64,000 nucleotides of DNA, taken from NCBI RefSeq assembly GCF_015461805.1, contig NZ_JACVZE010000007.1, positions 62,001 to 126,000 of the forward strand, written 5' to 3'. The stretch's first letter is position 1. Every line of letters begins with the position of its first letter. Positions 54,061 through 62,777 of this stretch are shown here, piece by piece. This stretch comes from Pseudomonas pisciculturae (GTDB lineage Bacteria; Pseudomonadota; Gammaproteobacteria; Pseudomonadales; Pseudomonadaceae). A program made the position numbers and the translations under genes. The notes beneath the pieces are model-generated. The model was not told where the DNA came from and made no database searches. It saw only the letters and a program-made list of their open reading frames with translations.

Positions 54061-54077
54061 GAATAAGAGCAATTATC
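54061..54077 (-). promoter_or_regulatory. Possible Fur-like site upstream of the diheme oxidoreductase operon
   Basis: The minus strand reads GATAATTGCTCTTATTC: GATAA and TTATTC half-sites in inverted order, in promoter position for an iron-linked cluster. About half of the 19-bp consensus matches. Confidence 0.35.
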
Positions 54078-54139
54078 GTTTGGTGGCCGGCGCTGCATTC
54101 CCGCTAGAATGGCCGCACATTTTATTCTGGAGGTGGCCA

Positions 54140-54697
54140 ATGCAGGCTCTCGACGCTTTGCTCAACCGTGTTTCCGTGCCGCGCCTGCTGGAACCGGCAC
54201 CGACCCAGGAGCAGCGAGATGTGCTGTTCGCCGCCGCCATGCGTGCGCCGGACCACGGCCAGTTGCGCCCTTGGCGTTTCCTCACCGTCGAAGGCGCCGC
54301 CCGTGAGCAGATGGGTACGCTGCTGGCCGAGGCTGCTCGCTTGCAAGACGCCGACGCGCCGCAAGCTGCGATCGACAAAGCCCAGAGCGGCCCGCTGCGT
54401 GCACCGCTGGTGGTGGTGGTGATTGCGCGGTTGCAGGAGCACTTCAAGGTGCCGAAATCCGAGCAATTGCTGGCGGCAGGCTGTGCGGCCCACGGGATTT
54501 TGCTGGCGGCTTATGCACAGGGGATCGGCGCGGTGTGGCGCACGGGGGAGTTGTCGTACTCGGCGCATGTTGCCAAGGGGTTGGGGCTGGGGGAGGGTGA
54601 GGAGGTGATTGGTTTCCTTTACCTGGGTACGCCGCAGAACCCGCCGCGTACGGCGCAGAAGGAAGAACCGGCAGTCAGCGCCTGGACCGGTCTTTAA
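54140..54697 (+). CDS. Nitroreductase family protein (YdjA-like)
   Basis: From the ATG at 54140, preceded by GGAGGTGG, the product is 185 residues. It reads MQALDALLNRVSVPRLLEPAPTQEQRDVLFAAAMRAPDHGQLRPWRFLTVEG, the YdjA type of small FMN nitroreductase. FMN contacts are the N-terminal RVSVPRL region and GIGAVWRTGELSY. YdjA-like enzymes reduce nitroaromatics poorly, and native substrates are unknown. It is divergent from the diheme oxidoreductase and shares its upstream region. Confidence 0.85.
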   Translation: MQALDALLNRVSVPRLLEPAPTQEQRDVLFAAAMRAPDHGQLRPWRFLTVEGAAREQMGTLLAEAARLQDADAPQAAIDKAQSGPLRAPLVVVVIARLQEHFKVPKSEQLLAAGCAAHGILLAAYAQGIGAVWRTGELSYSAHVAKGLGLGEGEEVIGFLYLGTPQNPPRTAQKEEPAVSAWTGL

Positions 54698-54714
54698 TTT
54701 CAATGTGATCAAAA

Positions 54715-54819
54715 TGTGGGAGGGGCGGTGCGACGATTCGACTTGCCCCCGATGGCGGTGTATCAGCCAGCTTATGTATTGGCTGACACTCTGTCATCGG
54801 GGGCAAGCCCCCTCCCACA
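54715..54819. repeat. REPIN with a variant left REP (16-base loop insert)
   Basis: The left REP reads tgtgggagggg, then 16 extra bases (54726-54741), then cttgcccccgat. The right REP is a standard gggggcaagccccctcccac. The same 16 bases, inverted, occur in the REPIN at 57583-57686. Confidence 0.88.
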
Positions 54820-54848
54820 TTTGACCGGTGGTGTTTTTGGGATTGGGG

Positions 54849-56987
54849 TTACACCCTGAACTGATCCATCAACTTCATCTGCTGGCTGGCCAACGCATTG
54901 AGCTGGCTACTGATGGCCGCCGACTCGGTCGCTTGCCCTGTGAGGGTTTCCGTCACCGTACGGATCGCCGAAACATTGCGGTTAACCTCTTCAGCCACCG
55001 CACTCTGCTGCTCGGCGGCGCTGGCGATTTGCAGGTTCATGTCGCTGATCACCGTCACTGCATCGCTGATCTTGCCCAGGGCCTGCACCGCTTGATGAAT
55101 CTGCCCGGCATTGCTCTGGGCCTGGCTCTGGCTTGAATGCATGGTCGCCACCACGCCTCGGGTGCCGCTCTGGATGCATTCGATCACATGGCGGATCTCT
55201 TCTACCGAATCCTGGGTGCGCTTGGCCAGGTTGCGTACTTCGTCGGCCACCACCGCAAAACCCCGCCCGCTTTCGCCGGCACGGGCTGCTTCGATCGCGG
55301 CATTGAGGGCCAGCAGGTTGGTCTGCTCGGCAATGCTGCGGATCACTTCGAGCACCGAACCAATCTGCTCACTGTTGACGGCCAGGGCTTCGACTTCACC
55401 CACGGCCTTGCTGACTTCTTCGGCGAGGGTGGTGATGTCGCGGGTGCTTTGCTCGATGATCGCCATGCCTTCGCGCGCTGATTGGTCGGCGCCCTTTGCC
55501 GCGCTGGCGGCATTGGAGGCGCTGTTGGCCACGTCGTGAGCGGTAGCGCTCATTTCATTGGAGGCCGTGGCGACTTGGTCGATTTCGCGGAACTGCACCT
55601 GCATGCCTTCGCTGGTCTGAAGCGCAATGGCTGAGGATTGATCCGCCGTGCCCCGGGCTTCAGTGATGCTTTGCTTGATCTGCGCAATGGTCGGTTGCAG
55701 TTTGTCGAGGAAGCGGTTGAACCAGTTCACCAATTCGCCGAGTTCGTCTTTTTTGGTGTAGTTCAGTCGTTGGGTGAGGTCGCCGTCGCCGCTGGCGATG
55801 CCCTTGAGCATGGCGGCCACGCTGTTGATCGGACGGGTCACGCCGGTGGCCGTCAGCCAGATCAGCAACAAGCCCAGCAGGCCAGCGGCGGCGCCTACCA
55901 GCAGGGCCTTGAGGGTGCCGGCATCCTGGGCCTTGTCCAGCAGGTCTTGCAGTTTGACGGTGTCGGCCAGCATCACGTGTTTGGGCAGTTTGACCAACAC
56001 ACCCCACGACTTGGCATCGGCAATCGGCTTGACCGGGTACACGGCACGTATGGTTTCGTCCTGTTCGCGGATCATGCGGGTGTCGCTCGCCAGCAGTTGC
56101 ACGATCTCTTTGCCCTCGGCGCCGAGGGTGTCGATGAGGTTTTTGCCGACCCGGCCCGGCTCGCCGCTGTAGGCGGCAATCAGGCCGGTGCTGGAAATGA
56201 TTTCCAGGTGCGCGGCACTGTCGAACAGTTCTTTTTGCGCCGCATCCGTGGTGGCTTGCAGGGTGTCGAGGGCGATATCGATACCCACCACGCCGATGAT
56301 TTTGCCGTCGACGATCAGCGGCAGCGAGATGGTGGTCATCAGCATCGACTTGCCGGCCACGGTATCTTCATACGGGTCGAGCAGGCAGGTGCTGCGGGTG
56401 TCACGTGGGCAGGTGTACCAGATGTTGTAGGGCGTACCGCTGAGGTTGAGGCTGGTCTTGGTCAGGTCGTCTTCGACCATGATGGTGTTCAAGCCAGCGC
56501 CACCGGCGCGGCTCCAATAGCTGGCGAAACGCCCTTTTTCATTGGACACGCGGGCCTTGTCGTCGACGAATTCACTGTCTTTGCCATCCAGCCCATTGGG
56601 TTCGAAGGCCAGCCAGATACCCAGCGCCTTGTTGTTGCGCTCAAAGGCGGTCTTTACGCTTTGGTTGAGAGCTTCGCGCAGCGCACCGGCGTCCAGCGAA
56701 CGCTGGCTAGCGAGGGCACGCAGGTCTTTGACCTGGTCGGCGAGGGTGGTGACTGCCAGCAGGTTTTCGCCGAAGGTTTTTTGCAATTGCACCGCCTGTT
56801 CGGCGGCTTTGGATTGCAGCAGGTTCTGCACGCTGTTGGTGAGCATGCGCGAGCTGGAATCGCTGATCAGTCGGTCGTTCTGATTGGTTTCATACAGATT
56901 GACGCTGATGATCAGCGCAATCACCCCCAACAGGCATAGGCCGGACAACAGCACGATTTTCAGACGTATGGAGAGGGTGTCGAACAT
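54849..56987 (-). CDS. Methyl-accepting chemotaxis protein with dCACHE sensor
   Basis: From the ATG at 56987 the receptor is 712 residues. A first helix (IVLLSGLCLLGVIALIISVNLY) precedes a periplasmic dCACHE domain of about 330 residues containing YWSRAGG, then VVGIDIALDTLQATTDAAQ in the distal module. A second helix (GAAAGLLGLLLIWLTATGVT), HAMP and the signalling domain follow. The hairpin tip is EQTNLLALNAAIEAARAGESGRGFAVVADEVRNLA. The C-terminus (LASQQMKLMDQFRV) lacks a CheR-binding pentapeptide. Its ligand is unknown. The sequence between 56988 and 57038 is an open extension with no better start. Confidence 0.9.
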   Translation of the reverse strand: MFDTLSIRLKIVLLSGLCLLGVIALIISVNLYETNQNDRLISDSSSRMLTNSVQNLLQSKAAEQAVQLQKTFGENLLAVTTLADQVKDLRALASQRSLDAGALREALNQSVKTAFERNNKALGIWLAFEPNGLDGKDSEFVDDKARVSNEKGRFASYWSRAGGAGLNTIMVEDDLTKTSLNLSGTPYNIWYTCPRDTRSTCLLDPYEDTVAGKSMLMTTISLPLIVDGKIIGVVGIDIALDTLQATTDAAQKELFDSAAHLEIISSTGLIAAYSGEPGRVGKNLIDTLGAEGKEIVQLLASDTRMIREQDETIRAVYPVKPIADAKSWGVLVKLPKHVMLADTVKLQDLLDKAQDAGTLKALLVGAAAGLLGLLLIWLTATGVTRPINSVAAMLKGIASGDGDLTQRLNYTKKDELGELVNWFNRFLDKLQPTIAQIKQSITEARGTADQSSAIALQTSEGMQVQFREIDQVATASNEMSATAHDVANSASNAASAAKGADQSAREGMAIIEQSTRDITTLAEEVSKAVGEVEALAVNSEQIGSVLEVIRSIAEQTNLLALNAAIEAARAGESGRGFAVVADEVRNLAKRTQDSVEEIRHVIECIQSGTRGVVATMHSSQSQAQSNAGQIHQAVQALGKISDAVTVISDMNLQIASAAEQQSAVAEEVNRNVSAIRTVTETLTGQATESAAISSQLNALASQQMKLMDQFRV

Positions 56988-57123
56988 AGGTTCACTCGCG
57001 AAGGGACTTGTTGATGTGCACAGCACGGCAGAGTCCATTCAGCGCTATGTCTGGAACATCGGCGCAGCACGATGTTTCATGAGGAGGAGGCGATGAGCGG
57101 TAGGAAATGCCCTACATGTCGCG

Positions 57124-57525
57124 CTATACGGGCTGTGCGAGCCGTTCCGGGCGGGACCAGATCCACAGGTTGCCCAGGCTCATGCCGGCAATGGCCAGGT
57201 AGATCGGCCAGCCGTGGTCGAGCATCACCAGCATCAGGGTGGCGCACAGCAACATGCTCACGGTGGCACTGACCTTGGCCCGGCGAGCGATGATCTTGCC
57301 GTTGCGCCAGTTGGACAGGATGGGCCCGAACAACCGGTGGTTTTCTAGCCAGGCGCTGAGGCGCGGCGAGCTTTTGGTGGCGGCCCAGGCAGCGAGCAGG
57401 ATGAATTCAGTGGTGGGCAAACCGGGTATGACAATCGCCACCAACCCAATGCCCAGGCTGACGTAGGCCAGCAGGCCGAAGAGGATTCGGGCGATTTTTG
57501 AGGTGGATTGGGGTTTGCCGGTCAT
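57124..57525 (-). CDS. DUF454 (YbaN family) inner-membrane protein
   Basis: The 133-residue protein reads ARILFGLLAYVSLGIGLVAIVIPGLPTTEFILLAAWAATKSSPRLSAWLENHRLFGPILSNWRNGKII, the YbaN core. A C-terminal helix pair follows. Function is unknown; in other bacteria ybaN neighbours heme or iron genes, and here hemO lies 190 bp downstream across a REPIN. It lies upstream of nothing obvious and downstream of no operon partner. Confidence 0.85.
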   Translation of the reverse strand: MTGKPQSTSKIARILFGLLAYVSLGIGLVAIVIPGLPTTEFILLAAWAATKSSPRLSAWLENHRLFGPILSNWRNGKIIARRAKVSATVSMLLCATLMLVMLDHGWPIYLAIAGMSLGNLWIWSRPERLAQPV

Positions 57526-57582
57526 GGTGAAGCTTATCTGATGGGAAAAATTACAGATTATCTGGGTTGAAATGCAGTCAAG

Positions 57583-57686
57583 TGTGGGAGCTGGCTTGCC
57601 TGCGATAGCGGTGTATCAGTCAACTTATCGGTCACTGACACACTGCCATCGGGGGCAAGTCGAATCGTCGCACCGCCCCTCCCACA
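57583..57686. repeat. Chimeric REPIN: two different REP types in one pair
   Basis: The left half is the tgtgggagctggcttgcctg type, but the right half is gggggcaag plus 16 bases (57660-57675) plus cccctcccaca. The two halves therefore belong to different REP subtypes, and the right one is the inverse of the variant at 54715. Confidence 0.85.
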
Positions 57687-57711
57687 TTGGAATACATTCC
57701 AATTTCAGGAA

Positions 57712-58320
57712 TCAGGCCAGTTCAGGGGCGTTAGCGTACGCCTGTTCGAGCAAGACGGTGAAGCGCACAAACGCATCGACCGCACCTTTCTCCACGGCAG
57801 CCTCTTCCTCGGCGCTGAATTCCAGGCCATCAAGGGTTCGGGTAAAGCTCTTCCAACCTTCAGCACGACCACCGGCCGGCTCGCCCAGGTGGCGGGCGCC
57901 GAAGGTTTCGCTCAGGCCCAGGCCCACGGCGCGTTTGATCAGGAATGCGGCGCCCAGCTTGGAGCCTTCGGACACAAACAACCAACCCAGGGCTTCAGCC
58001 TTGCTCGGGTTTTTCACCGCGCCAGCTACGGGCGCAGGCACTTCGGTGTCCAGGTCGGCCAGGTCGAGCTTGGCGGCGTCGGCGCGGCAGCGTGCGGCCA
58101 GGTCGGGAACGATCTTGATCAGTTCGGCATCGGTGTACAGGGCTACCAGTTCGGACTGGAACAGGTATTGCGCCACCACAAAGCGGGCAAAGTTGGCCTG
58201 AGTCTCAAACGGGGCGTGAGCTTTTACCAACGCATCGAGCTTGGTGTGCGGCTCGTTGGTGATCTGGTTCAGGCGCTGGGAGCGCAGGCTTGGGCGTTCT
58301 GCGGGGGTGGGTGCGGTCAT
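57712..58320 (-). CDS. hemO: Heme oxygenase, PigA/HemO type
   Basis: The 202-residue protein follows P. aeruginosa HemO closely as I recall it: LRSQRLNQITNEPHTKLDALVKAHAPFETQANFARFVVAQYLFQSELVALY, then EALGWLFVSEGSKLGAAFLIK and FGARHLGEPAGGRAEGWKSF. The axial heme ligand would be His25. It opens heme to biliverdin, iron and CO, releasing iron from heme taken up by HxuA next to it. PigA-type enzymes cut at beta and delta positions. The ATG at 58320 has AAGGAC seven bases before it. A strong terminator separates it from hxuA, so it may have its own promoter. Confidence 0.92.
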   Translation of the reverse strand: MTAPTPAERPSLRSQRLNQITNEPHTKLDALVKAHAPFETQANFARFVVAQYLFQSELVALYTDAELIKIVPDLAARCRADAAKLDLADLDTEVPAPVAGAVKNPSKAEALGWLFVSEGSKLGAAFLIKRAVGLGLSETFGARHLGEPAGGRAEGWKSFTRTLDGLEFSAEEEAAVEKGAVDAFVRFTVLLEQAYANAPELA

Positions 58321-58403
58321 GAAAAAAGTCCTTGAGAAGGGGAGCGCCTTTTTGCTCAAAAGAGAGCTGTTATCAACTAGACGAACAAGAAGACGCGGCA
58401 CAG

Positions 58404-58446
58404 TAAAAAATCCTCACCCCGTCGAGGAAGTTTCGACAAGGTGAGG
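58404..58446 (-). terminator. Intrinsic terminator of hxuA
   Basis: On the minus strand CCTCACCTTGTCGA and TCGACGGGGTGAGG pair over 14 bp (two G-T pairs) and run into ATTTTTTAC. It lies between hxuA and hemO. Confidence 0.88.
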
Positions 58447-58457
58447 GCGCGGCGTTA

Positions 58458-61028
58458 TCAGATGTCCCAGATCAGGTTGATCGCAAAGTTGCGGCCGGGC
58501 TGGGTCAGGCGGTCGATGTTGGCGGGGGCGGTCACCCCTGCTTCGCCAACGCTGTCGAAGCTGCGCACGTCGTCCCAGTTCCAGTATTTCTTGTCGGTCA
58601 GGTTGTAGATGCCGCCGTTGAGGGTGACGTCCTCGGTGACCTTGTAGAAACCGGTCAGGTCGACGATGCCAAAGCCTGGGGTCTTGAACGGGGCCTTGGT
58701 GGTGTCACCGTCGGGGGAGAAGAAGGTGGCGCTGTCGACACGGTTTTGCTTCTTGACCAGCGTCCAGCTGACCAGCGCGCCGTAGTTATCCTGCTCGTAG
58801 CCCAGGCCAAACACGCCCTTGAGCGGGTTGACGCTATTGATCGGCTCGCCGGTGTCATCGTTGCGGCCGTAGGCGTAGGCCACCGAACCTTGGGTGTACA
58901 GGCCCTGCGGTGCACCGAAGGCGTCGAGGTTCAGGCGGCCTTTGGCTTCTACGCCCTTGATGGTGGCGCGTTTGATGTTGCTGGGCTTGTATACGGCGCC
59001 GGTGGGGGATAGCTGCACGGCATCTTCGTTAATGAAGTTGTCGTACTTGTTATAGAACACCGCCACGTCGAAGTTGCCTGACTCAAAGTTACCGCGCACG
59101 CCGGTTTCAAAGCTCTTGCTGCTTTCGGGCTTGAGGTTCGAGTTGGGCTCTACCACGTAGCCTTCCTGCAGATTTTCAAAGCGGCCATACAGGGATTTGG
59201 CTGACGGCGTGCGGAAACCTTCTGCGTACTGGCCGAACCAGGTGTAGTTGTCGGTCAGGGCGTAGGTCAGGCCGAATTTGGGCGAGACGCGATGCCAGGT
59301 CTTGGGGCTGTCGTCGTGCGCAAACTCCCGATTCGGGTCGGTGGCGTTGAGAAAGTCCTCGGTCAGCTTGGGCTTGAGTTGGGTGTAGTCATAACGAACG
59401 CTGGGCAGGAAGGTCCATTTGCCCCAACTGATCTGGTCTTGGGCGAACAGGGCGTAGGTGTTGATGGTCGGGTCCGGGAAGTCACTGGCCGGTACGACGC
59501 GGTCGTTAAGGTTGGTGCTCGGGCCGCCGATGGCAGGGCAAGAGGCGCTGACGGTCAGGCACGTGGCGCTGCCGGTACGGGAGCCGGTGACTTTCGCCTG
59601 TTTGATTGTGGTGCCGTAGGTGACTACGTGGTCGGTGTCACCGATAGCAAATGCCTTGTCCAACTGGGCATCGAGCACCCATTGTTTTTCTTCGTAGAGC
59701 GTCTGCCGGTTGCGCTGCAAGTTGCGTGCGCCTGACACGTAGTGTTCGACGGTGGTCTGGTCGGTCTTGGCGATCTGGTAATTGAGGCTGGTCTTGATGC
59801 GGTCGGCAAACAGGGTGTCGACGGCGATGCTGTTTTCCAGGCCAAAACGCTCGCGGGTGATGGTGTCGTTGCCCGCGCGGGCACGGTACAGGTTGCTATT
59901 GAAACCGGTGTTGTAGGGGCCGCCTACGGCGCTTTTCTGGTTGGTGTCGCGGTCGTCCTTGTACTTCTCATAGGTAAAGCCCAGGCGGTTGTCATCGCCG
60001 TAGTTCCAGCCCAGCTTGGCCAGCACGTTGGTGGTGCGCGCGTCTTCCGGGTTGGCGCCGGTGCGGTTCAGGCCTGTGGCGTTGTTGCCGTCGTAGGTTT
60101 CGGTCTCGTGCCCGTTGCGCTGGCTCAGGTGCAGCAAACCGTCAAAGTCCTGCACGCGGCCGGCGACGGTGCCGGAGGTCAGCCAGCTTTCGTCGGCGGA
60201 GCTGTAGCCGGTCTTGAGGCGGGCGCCCACGTCCTGGCCGGGCTTGATGATGTCGTCGGGGTCGAGGGTGAAGTAGCTGACGGCGCCGCCGATGGCGCTG
60301 CTGCCGTACAGGGCCGAGGCCGGGCCGCGCAGGATCTCGACGCGCTTGACGATTTCCGGGTCGACGTAGTTGCGGCGGGTTTGTGCGTAAGGGCCGTTGG
60401 AGAAGTGATCGGGCACTTCGACGCCATCGACCTGGGTGAGGATGCGGTCGCCGTCGATGCCACGGATATTGAAACCGGCATTGCCGGAGCGCGTGCCAGC
60501 GCCACCGACGGAGACGCCCGGCTCGTAACGCACCAGGTCGCGGCTGTTGCCGACGTTGAGGCGGTCCAGTTCCTGGCGATCGTGCACGCTGACGGTGCTC
60601 GGTACGCTGGTTACATCCTGCTCATGACGGGTGGCGCTGATGGTCACCTGTTGCAGGTTGAGGGTGCTGCCGGCAGCGCGTTTTTCCAGCACGATGTTGT
60701 TATTGCCGAGTTTGCGGTAGCTCAGGTTGGTGCCGACCAACAACTGGTCCAGGGCTTTTTCCGGCGACAGCGGGCCGCGCGCGCCAGGGGACGACACACC
60801 CTGGCCCAGCTCTGCCGGCAGGCCGACTTGCCAGCCGGTCACGGCGGTAAAGGCGTTGAGTGCCGAGACCAGTGGTTGCTGTTCGATGCTGAAGTTGTAG
60901 TTGCTGTGGCTGCGTGGCGCGGGTTCGGCCGCGGTGGCGGTCATCACCGGCGCGCCGGCCAGCAAGATGGCAGCGGTCAGCAACGACAGGACGGGCGAAG
61001 GAGACCGGCGGTTGAAACGAGAGGACAT
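58458..61028 (-). CDS. hxuA: TonB-dependent heme receptor with signalling domain (HxuA-like)
   Basis: From the ATG at 61028 (GGAG upstream) the receptor is 856 residues. A signal peptide ends near ATAAEPA. An STN signalling domain follows (FSIEQQPLVSALNAFTAVTGWQVGLPAELG), which marks it as a surface-signalling transducer. Then come the plug (VTISATRHEQDVTSVPSTVSVHDRQEL) and a 22-strand barrel. Receptor motifs GFRTPSA and NSNLKPE correspond to FRAP and NPNL, and the last residues INLIWDI end in a barrel signal. Next to hxuR, hxuI and hemO it should import heme and report it. The stretch between the two motifs has no histidine. Confidence 0.9.
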   Translation of the reverse strand: MSSRFNRRSPSPVLSLLTAAILLAGAPVMTATAAEPAPRSHSNYNFSIEQQPLVSALNAFTAVTGWQVGLPAELGQGVSSPGARGPLSPEKALDQLLVGTNLSYRKLGNNNIVLEKRAAGSTLNLQQVTISATRHEQDVTSVPSTVSVHDRQELDRLNVGNSRDLVRYEPGVSVGGAGTRSGNAGFNIRGIDGDRILTQVDGVEVPDHFSNGPYAQTRRNYVDPEIVKRVEILRGPASALYGSSAIGGAVSYFTLDPDDIIKPGQDVGARLKTGYSSADESWLTSGTVAGRVQDFDGLLHLSQRNGHETETYDGNNATGLNRTGANPEDARTTNVLAKLGWNYGDDNRLGFTYEKYKDDRDTNQKSAVGGPYNTGFNSNLYRARAGNDTITRERFGLENSIAVDTLFADRIKTSLNYQIAKTDQTTVEHYVSGARNLQRNRQTLYEEKQWVLDAQLDKAFAIGDTDHVVTYGTTIKQAKVTGSRTGSATCLTVSASCPAIGGPSTNLNDRVVPASDFPDPTINTYALFAQDQISWGKWTFLPSVRYDYTQLKPKLTEDFLNATDPNREFAHDDSPKTWHRVSPKFGLTYALTDNYTWFGQYAEGFRTPSAKSLYGRFENLQEGYVVEPNSNLKPESSKSFETGVRGNFESGNFDVAVFYNKYDNFINEDAVQLSPTGAVYKPSNIKRATIKGVEAKGRLNLDAFGAPQGLYTQGSVAYAYGRNDDTGEPINSVNPLKGVFGLGYEQDNYGALVSWTLVKKQNRVDSATFFSPDGDTTKAPFKTPGFGIVDLTGFYKVTEDVTLNGGIYNLTDKKYWNWDDVRSFDSVGEAGVTAPANIDRLTQPGRNFAINLIWDI

Positions 61029-61140
61029 CGGAGCGCTCCGGGTACGAATCTTATAGTTGCGAACTGAGAAAATAGGAATCAGTTGCATTGGCTAAGACGA
61101 GACGTACCGTAGGAAGCTATCGAGTAAAAATAATTCTCAT

Positions 61141-62109
61141 TTAGTTCAAGATCACCAGCGCGGGGTATTCCGTGAGCTTGGCCGAGGTGATGTGTGCCAG
61201 GGAGCGCACCACGTCCAGAGGCTGGTCGAGGCGGTAGTTGCCGGTGACGGCGACATTGGCAAGCCTGTCGTTGGTGTTGACGATCCAGCCAGGGTAATAG
61301 CGGCGCAGCTCGGCGAGCACTTCGCTCATCGGGCAGTTTTCGAAGATCAGCCGGCCTTGCACCCAGGCCATGTCCTTGTTGGCGTCGAGCTTGGCCGGTG
61401 GGCCGAAGCCTTTAGGGCCGATGCGGATACTCTCACCGGCACTCAGGCGTACCCGGGCGTCGTTGACGGTGTTGCTCAAGTCCACGTTGCCGCGCTGCAC
61501 CTGCACCTGCGCTTCGCCGTTGAGGTAACGCACGGCGAAGTCGGTATCGCGCACGCTGGCGCGTACCGGGCCTGCGTCGATTTCCAGGGGCAGGCCATGG
61601 GTGGGCAGGATTTCGAAAAATGCTTCGCCTTGGTAGAGGCGGGCGATGCGTTGATGGTCCTTGATGCTGCTGGAAAACGCCGAGTTGGTGTTGAGCAGTA
61701 CTTTCGAGCCATCGTCCAATTGCAACCGTTGGCGTTCGCCTACCACGGTGAGGTGGTCGGCTTGCAGGCGCACCGGCAGGTTGCTGAAGCTGAACAGGCC
61801 AATCAGCAGCACGGCGGCGGTGGCCAGGGGTTTCCAATGCGGTTTGATCCGGCGCCAGGCGCTCGGCTTGCGAGGGGCGGCCAGCGCGACGGCAGCACTG
61901 TGCACTGGCGCGCCACCCCAGGCGGCTTGAGCCTTGGCGAAGGCGGCGGCGTGGGCTGGGTCGCTGGCGAGCCAGGCTTCAAACTCGGCCTGTTGCCCAG
62001 GCTGCGGGCACTGCAGGGCGATCAGCCAGTCGAGGGCTTGGTCCATAGCCATGTCTTGCAACACCTCATGAGCGAGCTCATGGGGGGGCGGTTTGATCGG
62101 GTCCGTCAC
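61141..62109 (-). CDS. hxuR: FecR-type anti-sigma factor (HxuR-like)
   Basis: From a GTG at 62109 the protein is 322 residues. The cytoplasmic N-terminal FecR domain (ALDWLIALQCPQPGQQAEFEAWLASDPAHAAAFAKAQAAW) holds the sigma factor. A membrane helix (LATAAVLLIGLFSF) leads to the periplasmic FecR region (LQLDDGSKVLLNTNSAFSSS, RLYQGEAFFEI). A C-terminal STN-like domain (GRLIFENCPMSEVLAELRRYYPGWIV) contacts the receptor. It passes heme occupancy of HxuA to HxuI. The GAGGCAC before the GTG supports this start. It follows hxuI with 62 bp between. Confidence 0.9.
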   Translation of the reverse strand: MTDPIKPPPHELAHEVLQDMAMDQALDWLIALQCPQPGQQAEFEAWLASDPAHAAAFAKAQAAWGGAPVHSAAVALAAPRKPSAWRRIKPHWKPLATAAVLLIGLFSFSNLPVRLQADHLTVVGERQRLQLDDGSKVLLNTNSAFSSSIKDHQRIARLYQGEAFFEILPTHGLPLEIDAGPVRASVRDTDFAVRYLNGEAQVQVQRGNVDLSNTVNDARVRLSAGESIRIGPKGFGPPAKLDANKDMAWVQGRLIFENCPMSEVLAELRRYYPGWIVNTNDRLANVAVTGNYRLDQPLDVVRSLAHITSAKLTEYPALVILN

Positions 62110-62171
62110 GGTGTGCCTCGGGTCTTCGCCACGTTTTAATCAACTTTCCTACAGCTCGGGTCGGATGAAGC

Positions 62172-62690
62172 TTACGACCGATCTAACCTTTGGGCCACAC
62201 CTACGCAGATAGCCATAATCAATTTCAGCTCCTTTTGCACCGTGCTCAAGGACACCTCCAACTGATCGGCAATCTCCTGGTAGCTGCACCCATGCAGGCG
62301 GCTGAGGATAAAGATTTGCTGCTGGCGCGCGCTCAACTGGCCCAGGCTGACGCTCAGCGCTTCAAGCATTTGCTCGGCCTGGGTCGCATCTTCGGGGGTG
62401 CTGATGGGGGCGGCAACGCTTTGCAGCACATCCAACGGGACATCTTCCTGCAACGTGCGGGCCTGGATGCGACGCGAGCGCAGGTGATCCAGCGCCAGGT
62501 TGCGGGCGGTTTGATAGACGAAGGGTTCGAGGTGATCGATGGGCCGTTCACTCAGGGCCCGGGTGACGCGCAGGTAGGTTTCCTGCAACAGGTCCTCGGC
62601 GGTGCTGTGGTTATTCACCATCCGCTGCAAGGTGCGTAGCAGAATTACCCGTTGGGTAAGAAAGACTTGATTGAAGCGTGATTGGCTCAC
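62172..62690 (-). CDS. hxuI: ECF sigma factor, FecI type (HxuI-like)
   Basis: The 172-residue sigma factor starts at a GTG at 62690. Region 2 reads FNQVFLTQRVILLRTLQRMVNNHSTAEDLLQETYLRVTRAL, and region 4 is LSARQQQIFILSRLHGCSYQEIADQLEVSLSTVQKEL. It is the iron-starvation ECF group and, in the hxuIRA layout, should direct transcription of hxuA. Position next to gap matches the same locus in P. putida as I recall it. A strong Fur box lies 27 bp upstream, so low iron should raise its level. Confidence 0.92.
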   Translation of the reverse strand: MSQSRFNQVFLTQRVILLRTLQRMVNNHSTAEDLLQETYLRVTRALSERPIDHLEPFVYQTARNLALDHLRSRRIQARTLQEDVPLDVLQSVAAPISTPEDATQAEQMLEALSVSLGQLSARQQQIFILSRLHGCSYQEIADQLEVSLSTVQKELKLIMAICVGVAQRLDRS

Positions 62691-62716
62691 AGTGATACCA
62701 GACCGATATGCAGTTA

Positions 62717-62733
62717 ATGATAATGCTTATCAT
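62717..62733 (-). promoter_or_regulatory. Fur box upstream of hxuI
   Basis: ATGATAA-TGC-TTATCAT is a perfect 7-bp inverted repeat that matches the GATAATGATAATCATTATC core well, 27 bp before the hxuI start. It overlaps the expected promoter. Confidence 0.85.
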
Positions 62734-62777
62734 CAACTGAAATGGCAAGTAGCACTTTGATGTACACCGCAGATCCC

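Noticed and set aside
59742..61067. 441-residue open frame opposite hxuA
   Set aside because: Shadow of hxuA; low-complexity Val/Ala/Gly run and no ribosome site.
61119..61145. Fur box or HxuI promoter in the hxuR-hxuA gap
   Set aside because: TGAGAATTATTTTTA is AT-rich and Fur-like, and CGTCT occurs downstream, but spacing and matches are too poor to call either site.
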